Source: Micropepsaceae bacterium (GTDB taxonomy: Bacteria > Pseudomonadota > Alphaproteobacteria > Micropepsales > Micropepsaceae). Taken from it: a stretch of DNA of 15,049 nucleotides. The notes beneath the pieces were generated by a model. It saw only the letters and a program-made list of their open reading frames with translations. It was not told the origin of the DNA and ran no database searches. Of the stretch, positions 7,027-13,800 are shown in pieces. The stretch spans positions 1-15,049 of the forward strand of contig JANWHR010000224.1 in assembly GCA_025450355.1 (NCBI GenBank). The letters run 5' to 3'. The translations under genes were made by a program, and so were the position numbers. Every line of letters starts with the position of its first letter. Position 1 is the stretch's first letter.

Positions 7027-8544
7027 TTGCTGTTCGTTCGCCATGGGTGCGCCTTGCCTTTGAGCCGTTTTCCGCCGGATTTATCCCACTTTTGGGCCCA
7101 AGCCAAAGCAGGTCTCGAACCCGCGCTGCCGTCTTTTCTGATGAAACAGCGCTGGTATCCCGCGAAGGATGCGGGCGAACCTTCGGTCGTGGCGCGCGAA
7201 CTGTTTCCGTTTCCCTGCGCGATCCCCGCAGCGGTGGCGGTGTGGGAAATACGCCCGCCCCATGGCGATGCTTTTCCCATGTTCGTGCCCGTCGCGGCGG
7301 TCGCGCCGGACGAAGCTGTTGGGAATCGGATCATTTCACGCATTCACGCGGGCGGCGCCGAGCATGATTTCGTCGAAGCCTTTTCCCGTGACGAATTTAT
7401 CCGGTCCTGGGTGAACTATCAGCTTCGCGGACGCGAAGAGTCCGCACCGGTCGAACATCTGCGTTCCGGCCGGCTGCATGATCTGGCTGGCATTGATCCG
7501 GCAACGGCGGAAATCCGCAGAAACCGCGTTGAGCAGTCCAACACTTCGCTGCGTATCGGCCAACACGCAATCATGAAGGTGATCCGGAAAGTTGAGATAG
7601 GCCCGCATCCCGAACTCGAGATCGGCAGGTTTCTGTCCGCGAGCGGATTTTCCGCGACGCCGTCCCTCCTGGGTTGGGTGGAATTGGCAAAACGGTCGGG
7701 AAATTTTTATTGCACGCTGTCGCTGCTGCACCGCTTCGTCGAAAATTCTGGCGATGGCTGGTCATGGACCTTAAAGCAGCTGAATTGCGCCGTTAACTCT
7801 CAGGATCGCTCCCGACTCGAAGATCTGACCCGGTGGATCAAGAGGCTTGCGGTCCGCACCGCAGAAATGCATCGCGCCTTTGCGTCAGATACAAGCGATC
7901 CTGCCTTTCGCCCGGAACCGGTTACGGCGGAAGACTTCGCGCGCTGGCGGTCATCGGCCGAGGCCATGGCAAGCCGTGCGTTCCACGCAATCGGCTCTGC
8001 GCCGGATGCGGAGGGGCGTGTCCTTGCCACAGAATTGATGCAGCGCCGCGATGCCCTGCTTCAGCAAATCCGCGGGTTGCCCGATCTTCCGGACACTTTC
8101 ACCAAAACGCGCCATCATGGTGACTTTCACCTTGGGCAGGTGCTGGTCGCGCAAGGCGACGCCATGATTCTCGATTTCGAGGGCGAACCGTTGAGGCCGA
8201 TTGCCGAACGGCGCGCGAAACACTGCGTGCTGCGCGACGTTGCGGGCATGCTCCGCTCGCTGTCCTACGCCGCAGCGACCGCAGCGCAATCAGCACCGGA
8301 ACGCGAAGCGACCACTGCAATGCTGGATGAGTGGCGCGAACGGGCTTCGCGCAACTTTGTGGAATCCTGGTTTGCAGCAGCGAAAGGGATCTGCAGCATT
8401 CCTGCAGACCGCAGCGCGGCCACTGTGCTGCTGGATTTCTTTCTGCTGGAAAAAGCGCTGTATGAAATCAGCTATGAAGCCGCCAACCGGCCGGACTGGA
8501 TCGCGATTCCGCTCCGGGGCGTCCTTTCGTTGCTGCGCAAATGA
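7027..8544 (+). CDS. mak: Maltokinase (stand-alone)
   Basis: ATP-dependent kinase that makes maltose-1-phosphate, the donor used by GlgE to extend alpha-1,4-glucan. Numbered from the TTG at 7027, the protein has the maltokinase N-terminal cap (LPSFLMKQRWYPAKD, 34-48). An aminoglycoside-phosphotransferase-like kinase core follows: EQSNTS (169-174), a candidate ATP-binding Lys184, HHGDFHLGQVL with catalytic Asp366, metal-binding DFEGEP from Asp383, and VLRDVAGMLRSLSYAA. In many alphaproteobacteria this module is the C-terminal part of a TreS fusion; here it is separate. The start is uncertain: no in-frame ATG or GTG exists upstream of the ATG at 7141, which would cut into the cap. TTG codons at 7027, 7054 and 7060 are the options and none has an ideal ribosome site. 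The last four bases overlap treY as ATGA, implying coupled translation. Confidence 0.85.
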   Translation: MLFVRHGCALPLSRFPPDLSHFWAQAKAGLEPALPSFLMKQRWYPAKDAGEPSVVARELFPFPCAIPAAVAVWEIRPPHGDAFPMFVPVAAVAPDEAVGNRIISRIHAGGAEHDFVEAFSRDEFIRSWVNYQLRGREESAPVEHLRSGRLHDLAGIDPATAEIRRNRVEQSNTSLRIGQHAIMKVIRKVEIGPHPELEIGRFLSASGFSATPSLLGWVELAKRSGNFYCTLSLLHRFVENSGDGWSWTLKQLNCAVNSQDRSRLEDLTRWIKRLAVRTAEMHRAFASDTSDPAFRPEPVTAEDFARWRSSAEAMASRAFHAIGSAPDAEGRVLATELMQRRDALLQQIRGLPDLPDTFTKTRHHGDFHLGQVLVAQGDAMILDFEGEPLRPIAERRAKHCVLRDVAGMLRSLSYAAATAAQSAPEREATTAMLDEWRERASRNFVESWFAAAKGICSIPADRSAATVLLDFFLLEKALYEISYEAANRPDWIAIPLRGVLSLLRK

Positions 8545-11384
8545 GCGCGGCCCAACCTCCGTCCGTTGCGCGGACACCTCTCCCGCAAGCGGGCGGGGCG
8601 AACGACCGCCTGCGCCTGCCATGGGCGACCTATCGCATTCAGTTCCGCAAGCAATTTACTTTCGATGATGGCGCCGCGGTCGCGGCTTATCTCGCGCGAC
8701 TCGGTGTTTCGCATCTCTATGCATCGCCTTACCTCAAGGCGCGCCCGGGCAGCACGCATGGCTATGACATTGTCGATCACGATCTGCTCAATCCGGAATT
8801 GGGTGGCGATCCGGCTTTCCGCCGGATGGCGGATGCACTGACGGCGAATGGGTTGAGCCAGATTGTGGATTTTGTTCCCAATCACATGGGCGCGGGCGGT
8901 GCGGACAATCCGCTCTGGCTGGACGTTCTCGAATGGGGACAGGATTCGGACTACGCGGGCTGGTTTGATATTGATTGGGATCCCGACCGGCAATATCTGC
9001 GCGGCAAGCTGCTGGTTCCATTTCTTGGCGCGCAATATGGCGCGGAACTGGAGCGCGGATGTCTCGAGCTGAAGTTCGATCCGGAGGCGGGCAGTTTTGC
9101 CGTCTGGGCCTATGGCACGCACAAACTGCCAATCTGTCCGCTGCATTATCAGGAGATTCTCGGCAATGGGCATCCTGCGCTGGACAAACTGGGCGATCGT
9201 TTTGCCGGATTGCCGGAATGGCGGCCGCAGATCGCGCGCCGCGCGGTCGAACTGAAGGAAAAGCTCGCGGCGCTGGTGGCGGTGGACACAGACGCGCGCG
9301 AACAGATCCAAAGCTCACTGCAGCGGATCAACGGAACGCCGGGCGATCTCGCGAGCTGGCGCCAGTTGGACCGGCTGATCGCGGTTCAGAACTGGCGGGC
9401 GTCCTATTTCCGCGTTGCCGCCGACGACATCAACTACCGCCGGTTTTTCAACATCAATGATCTCGCCGGAATACGTGTGGAGCTGCCCGATGTGTTCGAG
9501 CGCACGCACAAACTCCTGTTCCGGCTGCTGTCGGAAGGCGTTGTCACGGGGGTTCGCATCGATCACATCGACGGGCTGTACGACCCGAAATGCTACCTCA
9601 CCTGCCTGAGAGACAAGTCACCGCAACCCGAATTCTATTGCGTGGTGGAAAAGATTTTGGCGCGGCATGAAAGCCTGCGCGCCGACTGGCCGGTACAGGG
9701 CTCCACGGGTTACGACTTTGCCAATCAGGTGCTTGGCATACTGATCGATCCGGCGGGCGAAGAAGGGCTCACGCGGGCCTATGCCGAATTCACCGGGATA
9801 TCGCGGCGATACGGCGATATCGCGCGCGAATCGAAGCTCTGGATCATGGAAAATGAAATGGCGAGCGAGCTGAATGTGCTCGCGCGCCAGGCGGCGCGGG
9901 TGGCGCGGCAAAATCCCAGGACTGCCGATTTCACGCGCCGTGTTTTGTCGCGGGCGCTGCGTCAGATCATCGCCTGTTTTCCGGTGTACCGCACCTATGC
10001 CGATGAAGATGGACCGGCCGCGAATGGCGAGCGCCGTTATCTGGATTGGGCCATCGCGCTGGCCAGCCGGCAGACGAATATCGATGCAAGCGTGTATGAA
10101 TTCCTGCGCGAGTTATTGTCGGGCGATCTGGCGTCGCAAGGGGCGAGCGGGTTCAACCACAGTTCTGCGCTGCGCTGCGCCATGCGCTTTCAGCAGTACA
10201 GCGGCCCGGTGATGGCCAAAGGCGTCGAAGACACCGCGTTCTACCGCTACAACCGCTTCATTGCCCTGAATGAGGTTGGTGGCGATCCTGACCAGTTCGG
10301 TATCACGATCGCGGCCTTTCACGGCGCCAATGCCGCGCGGGCGAAACAGTGGCCCGCTGCGATGCTGGCGACCGCAACACATGACACAAAGCGTGGTGAG
10401 GACACGCGGGCCCGGCTCGCGGTTCTATCGGAAATGCCCGATGAATGGGCCCGCCATGTGCAGGCATGGAGCCGGATTCTGCGTGCGCGCCGCGGCGATA
10501 TCGAAGCCACCGGGGCGCCGGACCGGGGCGACGAATATATGTTTTACCAACTGCTTGTGGGGACATGGCCCGTCGCATTGCTGGACGAAGCCGGCAATCA
10601 GGATGTGCTGCGGGCGTACACGGATCGCGTAAAGGGCGCCATGATCAAGTCGGTGCGCGAGGCGAAACTGCAATCCAGCTGGGCGGCGCCGAATGTGGCG
10701 TATGAGCAGGCGATTGCCTCCTTCGTGGCGGATGCGCTGGATGGTTCCTGTGGCAGCAATTTTTTCGCCAGTTTTCTCCCATTTGTTACGGAGGTTGCGC
10801 GCTGCGGTGTACAGAACACGGTCGCCCAAACCGTGCTCAAGCTGACCGTTCCCGGTGTGCCGGATTTCTCTCAGGGTACGGAGCTGTTGGATTTCAGCAT
10901 GGTCGATCCGGACAACCGCCGCGCCGTCGATTATGACTTGCGCCGCCGGTTGCTGGATGAGGTTTTGGCGGAACTTGCCCAGGACCGCCGCAATGCCATG
11001 CGGCGTTATGTGCATTCATGGCAGGATGGGCGGTTCAAGCTCGCGCTGATCGCAACGCTGCTGGAATTCCGGCGCGAGCATCCCGAAATTTTCGCTGCCG
11101 GCAGTTATCGTGCGCTCGAGGTGGGGGGTGAGGGCGCGGATCAGGTCTGTGCCTTCTGCCGCGAATGCCGGGACGAGGTGATGATCACGGCCGTGGCGCG
11201 CCATCCGGTGCGGTTCCAGCGGATGCGGCCGGCGGAGAACACGCAGATTGCACTGCCGGAGCATCTGCAGCACACGAACTGGCGCGATCTGCTCACCGGA
11301 CTGGAGCATCCGGCGCAGCCGCGCCTGCTCGCGGAGGACGCATTCGTGATGACGCCCGCTGCCGTCCTGGTGCCGTTGCGGTAA
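8541..11384 (+). CDS. treY: Malto-oligosyltrehalose synthase (GH13)
   Basis: Converts the reducing-end alpha-1,4 bond of malto-oligosaccharides into an alpha,alpha-1,1 bond, giving maltooligosyltrehalose, from which TreZ releases trehalose. The 947-residue protein has the GH13 barrel: YRIQF (31-35), LYASPYLKARPGSTHGYD (59-76), VDFVPNHMG (109-117). Nucleophile Asp341 is in VRIDHIDGL, acid/base Glu370 in VVEKIL, and stabiliser Asp615 in ATHDTKRGEDTRARL. The TreY-specific blocks KGVEDTAFYRYNRF and PGVPDFSQGTELLDF follow. Length and motif order match TreY rather than TreZ or other GH13 enzymes. The N-terminal 25 residues are a low-complexity lead-in. It overlaps mak by 4 bp. No treZ or treS lies in the window, so the rest of the pathway must be elsewhere if it operates. 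Confidence 0.96.
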   Translation: MSAAQPPSVARTPLPQAGGANDRLRLPWATYRIQFRKQFTFDDGAAVAAYLARLGVSHLYASPYLKARPGSTHGYDIVDHDLLNPELGGDPAFRRMADALTANGLSQIVDFVPNHMGAGGADNPLWLDVLEWGQDSDYAGWFDIDWDPDRQYLRGKLLVPFLGAQYGAELERGCLELKFDPEAGSFAVWAYGTHKLPICPLHYQEILGNGHPALDKLGDRFAGLPEWRPQIARRAVELKEKLAALVAVDTDAREQIQSSLQRINGTPGDLASWRQLDRLIAVQNWRASYFRVAADDINYRRFFNINDLAGIRVELPDVFERTHKLLFRLLSEGVVTGVRIDHIDGLYDPKCYLTCLRDKSPQPEFYCVVEKILARHESLRADWPVQGSTGYDFANQVLGILIDPAGEEGLTRAYAEFTGISRRYGDIARESKLWIMENEMASELNVLARQAARVARQNPRTADFTRRVLSRALRQIIACFPVYRTYADEDGPAANGERRYLDWAIALASRQTNIDASVYEFLRELLSGDLASQGASGFNHSSALRCAMRFQQYSGPVMAKGVEDTAFYRYNRFIALNEVGGDPDQFGITIAAFHGANAARAKQWPAAMLATATHDTKRGEDTRARLAVLSEMPDEWARHVQAWSRILRARRGDIEATGAPDRGDEYMFYQLLVGTWPVALLDEAGNQDVLRAYTDRVKGAMIKSVREAKLQSSWAAPNVAYEQAIASFVADALDGSCGSNFFASFLPFVTEVARCGVQNTVAQTVLKLTVPGVPDFSQGTELLDFSMVDPDNRRAVDYDLRRRLLDEVLAELAQDRRNAMRRYVHSWQDGRFKLALIATLLEFRREHPEIFAAGSYRALEVGGEGADQVCAFCRECRDEVMITAVARHPVRFQRMRPAENTQIALPEHLQHTNWRDLLTGLEHPAQPRLLAEDAFVMTPAAVLVPLR

Positions 11385-11388
11385 ACCG

Positions 11389-11413
11389 CCGAACCTGGTT
11401 GGCCGGTGTTCGG
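11389..11413 (+). terminator. Hairpin just after treY, possible terminator
   Basis: CCGAAC at 11389-11394 pairs with GTTCGG at 11408-11413, and CTGG at 11395-11398 pairs with CCGG at 11403-11406 (one G-T pair). This gives a 10-bp stem with a 1-nt bulge and a TTGG loop, 5 nt after the treY stop. There is no U-tract, so intrinsic termination is uncertain. It could also be an mRNA-stabilising stem. Confidence 0.4.
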
Positions 11414-11481
11414 GTCACTCCCAGGGCCTGGCGCACTGCTCAAGCCGGATTGCCCGGATCCAAACCAGCCCACCCGGCGGG

Positions 11482-11509
11482 GCGGCAGGCTTGACATGGC
11501 GCGGCAGGC
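11482..11509 (+). promoter_or_regulatory. TTGACA flanked by a 9-bp direct repeat, possible promoter/operator of the cupin-transporter operon
   Basis: A consensus -35 hexamer TTGACA is at 11491-11496. It is flanked by two copies of GCGGCAGGC at 11482-11490 and 11501-11509, 19 bp start to start, so they would lie almost on the same face of the helix. No convincing -10 is seen at the expected distance (about 11514-11519). The 11385-11581 gap holds no supportable gene. The regulatory role is inference. Confidence 0.3.
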
Positions 11510-11567
11510 CGTGGGACGGCTGATTTCTCGCGACGGGCGCGGTCAGGAACCCGGCATCCGCCATTCG

Positions 11568-11574
11568 AAGGGAG
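11568..11574 (+). promoter_or_regulatory. Ribosome binding site deciding the first cupin start
   Basis: AAGGGAG ends 7 nt before the TTG at 11582 but only 1 nt before another in-frame TTG at 11576. The spacing favours 11582 as the true start. Confidence 0.6.
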
Positions 11575-11581
11575 TTTGGCA

Positions 11582-12178
11582 TTGGCAAAAACCGATTCTG
11601 CAGAGCTCAAGGAAACAGCCGGACCCGGCCATAACAGCGGGACCGAGGAGACCGTCATCTGGGAGCGCTGGCAGAAAAAGCGCACCTTCGTGCGCGCTCT
11701 GGAGGGCACCTATGGCGAGCTGGTGCACGAGCTGTTCACGCAGCCGCGCGTGTATCACTCCAAAGACCTGAAGTGGAAAGGCGGGCCGCAGAATTTCGGC
11801 AAAAAGGTCATCAATCCGGGTTCGGCCAAGGTGGCGCAATCTATTGAATGCCACATCGATTGCTTCGCGCCGGGCGGTTACGGCCAGCGCCACGGCCACA
11901 TGAACAGCGCGGTGTTCTACATCCTGAAAGGCAAAGGCCACGACGTTCATGACGGCCGCCGCATCGACTGGGAAGCGGGCGACGCGATGATCGTGGAGAA
12001 CGCCTGTGTGCATCAACACCTGAACGATGATCCGGAGGAAGAGGCCATCGTCCTGGTCTGCAAGGCCAAGCCGCTGTTTCTGTTCATGCACCTGATTTTC
12101 CAGAAGATCGCCGCCTGGCCGCCGAAGGAGCCGGAAACCCAGGCCCAGCGCGATTACCTGCCACCGCAAGATTTGTAA
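11582..12178 (+). CDS. Cupin-domain protein, first of a pair
   Basis: The 198-residue cytoplasmic protein (no signal peptide) starts at a TTG and has a flexible N-terminus containing AGPGHNSG (13-20), then a single conserved cupin barrel. Motif 1 is about residues 99-119 (GGYGQRHGHMNSAVF then LKGKG) with His104 and His106. Motif 2 is about 133-148 with His144, His146 and Asn148 in VHQHLN. The glutamate that normally follows the HxH pair in cupin motif 1 is missing (Ser109/Ala110 region), so metal binding would be by histidines only or altered. Cupins of this size include dioxygenases, isomerases and sugar-binding regulators; I cannot assign one. It is 10 bp upstream of a second cupin gene and heads an apparent operon with a carboxylate-type transporter, which suggests a role in metabolism of the imported compound. 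It may pair with the second cupin as a heteromer. Confidence 0.85.
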   Translation: MAKTDSAELKETAGPGHNSGTEETVIWERWQKKRTFVRALEGTYGELVHELFTQPRVYHSKDLKWKGGPQNFGKKVINPGSAKVAQSIECHIDCFAPGGYGQRHGHMNSAVFYILKGKGHDVHDGRRIDWEAGDAMIVENACVHQHLNDDPEEEAIVLVCKAKPLFLFMHLIFQKIAAWPPKEPETQAQRDYLPPQDL

Positions 12179-12188
12179 GAGAGTAGGG

Positions 12189-12746
12189 ATGTCCAAGTCG
12201 ATCGATCCGCGCGAAAGGGCGCGCGCGCATGGCGAAGCCGGTACCGCCGATTTTTACGCCCAGGCGCTGAAGGCGTCGGAGCAGTTTCGCAATCAGTACA
12301 AAGACCGGTTGAACGTGGTGAAGGCGAGCCAGATGCCGCTGGAGCGTTCGCCGCAGGGGTTGATCAAGCACATCATCAATGAACAGATGAATACGAAGGA
12401 ATGCTGTATCGAAATGTACCAGCAATTCCTTCCGCCGGGAAAAGCCAGCGGCAAGCACCGGCATCTTTCCGAAGAAATATTCTATGTGGTGGAAGGGCGC
12501 GGTTACGACCTTCACTGGGACGTGCTCTTCGACTGCAATCACCTGATGGAATTCACCTGGGAGGAAGAACCCAAACGCTTCGATTGGGCGCAGGGTGATT
12601 TCGTCTATATTCCGCCCTATTGCACCCATAAGCATTTCAACGCGGCCCCGGACAACGAAGCGCGCATCATCGTCATCAACAGCCGGATCGTGAAGGCCAT
12701 GGGCTTTGACTGGTGCGAGCAGATCGAAGAGGCTGAGGGCTACTGA
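12189..12746 (+). CDS. Cupin-domain protein, second of a pair
   Basis: A 185-residue cytoplasmic protein with one cupin barrel and a complete metal site. Motif 1 is GKHRHLSEEIFYVVEGRG (88-105) with His90, His92 and Glu96. Motif 2 is GDFVYIPPYCTHKHFN (136-151) with His147, His149 and Asn151. Between them is an insertion with WDVLFDCNHLMEFTWEEEPKRFDW, longer than in the first cupin. The intact H-x-H...E...H set suits an Fe(II) or Mn(II) enzyme. The fold resembles single-domain relatives of gentisate 1,2-dioxygenase and other ring- or C-C-cleaving cupins, but the reaction cannot be read from sequence. The ATG is 10 bp after the first cupin's stop, with a purine-rich GAGAG at 12179-12183. The next gene, a Bug-type receptor, follows in 23 bp, supporting a shared transcript. 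Confidence 0.88.
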   Translation: MSKSIDPRERARAHGEAGTADFYAQALKASEQFRNQYKDRLNVVKASQMPLERSPQGLIKHIINEQMNTKECCIEMYQQFLPPGKASGKHRHLSEEIFYVVEGRGYDLHWDVLFDCNHLMEFTWEEEPKRFDWAQGDFVYIPPYCTHKHFNAAPDNEARIIVINSRIVKAMGFDWCEQIEEAEGY

Positions 12747-12769
12747 GCAGCCCCAGGAGGAAACGGGAC

Positions 12770-13765
12770 ATGCTGAAGCGGGTGCTGGCGGTTGCGGCCG
12801 GCATGGCTCTGTTGTGGAGCGTGCCGGGCTGGGCAGCCGATTCCGGGTATTTCCGTGGCAAGACGATCACCTATATCGTGGCGACCGGCCCCGGCGGCGG
12901 CTACGACACCTACGGCCGCCTGATCGCGCGCTATTTGCAGAAATATCTGCCCGGTTCGCGCGTTTTGGTCCGCAATGTTCCGGGCGCCGGCCACATCGTT
13001 GGCGCGAACACGATTTATGCGTCGAAACCGGACGGGCTCACGATCGGCATGTTCAACACCGGACTGATCTATGATCAGTTGTTGAAGCGCGACGGTGTTC
13101 TTTTCGACCTGACGAAATTCAGCTGGATCGGCAAGGCGGCGAACGACACCCGCGCGCTGATGCTGTCGAAGAGCGCCGGTTTCAGGAACATCGACGATTT
13201 CATCAAGGCGAAAGGACCGATCAAGTTCGCCGCATCCGGCGTGGGCTCGGCTGCCTATAACGACACAAAGATCGTCGCCGACGCCCTGCATCTAAACGTG
13301 CAGATCGTCCCCGGTTTCACCGGCAATGAAGGCGAGATGAGTATGCTGCGCAAAGAGGTGGTGGCCGAAGTCGGAACTGCGGAATCAATGGAGGATTTCG
13401 TCAAACAGGGCCATGCATTTTTTGCCCTCGCTCTTTCAGGCGATCCATCGGCGCTGCCGGGCGTGCCACGCGCCGCCCAATATGTGAAAGACCGGCGCGG
13501 GAGGGAATTGCTGGCTCTGCTCAATGCGCTTTCGGAAATCGGGCGTCTCACCGCGGGGCCGCCGGGCATTCCGGCCAATGTGCTGACGGAAGAGCGGCAG
13601 GCCTATGATGACGCCATGAAGGATCCGCAATTTCTCGCCGAGGCAAAGAAACTCGATCTTGATATTCATCCGGCGCCGGGACCGAAGGTGGAAGCGGCGA
13701 TCCGGGCCGCGCTGAACCAGCCGCCGGAAACCGTTGCGGCGCTTAAAGTCGCGGCCGGCGGATAA
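12770..13765 (+). CDS. Bug/TctC-type periplasmic solute-binding receptor of a tripartite tricarboxylate transporter
   Basis: Binds an organic acid in the periplasm for delivery to a TctA/TctB membrane unit. The 331-residue precursor has a Sec signal peptide (MLKRVLAVAAGMALLWSVPGWA, cleavage near Ala22/23). The Bug-family ligand-site blocks follow: ATGPGGGYDTYGRLIARYL (38-56) and NVPGAGHIVGANTIYASKPDG (69-89). FSWIGKAANDTRALML and the remaining sequence fit the two-lobed receptor. Families like this bind citrate, malonate, nicotinate, terephthalate and other carboxylates; the ligand here is unknown. A textbook AGGAGG at 12755-12760 is 9 nt before the ATG, the strongest ribosome site in the operon, consistent with a receptor needed in excess. 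It follows the cupin genes and precedes the transporter subunit by 35 bp. Confidence 0.92.
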   Translation: MLKRVLAVAAGMALLWSVPGWAADSGYFRGKTITYIVATGPGGGYDTYGRLIARYLQKYLPGSRVLVRNVPGAGHIVGANTIYASKPDGLTIGMFNTGLIYDQLLKRDGVLFDLTKFSWIGKAANDTRALMLSKSAGFRNIDDFIKAKGPIKFAASGVGSAAYNDTKIVADALHLNVQIVPGFTGNEGEMSMLRKEVVAEVGTAESMEDFVKQGHAFFALALSGDPSALPGVPRAAQYVKDRRGRELLALLNALSEIGRLTAGPPGIPANVLTEERQAYDDAMKDPQFLAEAKKLDLDIHPAPGPKVEAAIRAALNQPPETVAALKVAAGG

Positions 13766-13800
13766 CATTGGCTCCGGTCTGATCCGGCGGAGACGCGCCT

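Noticed and set aside
6350..7063. 237-residue rightward open frame opposite the secreted protein gene
   Set aside because: The leftward frame has a signal peptide, ribosome site and conserved blocks; this one has none.
11406..11771. 121-residue rightward open frame across the gap before the first cupin
   Set aside because: Overlaps the cupin gene in another frame, is Pro/Arg/Ser-rich and lacks any recognisable domain.
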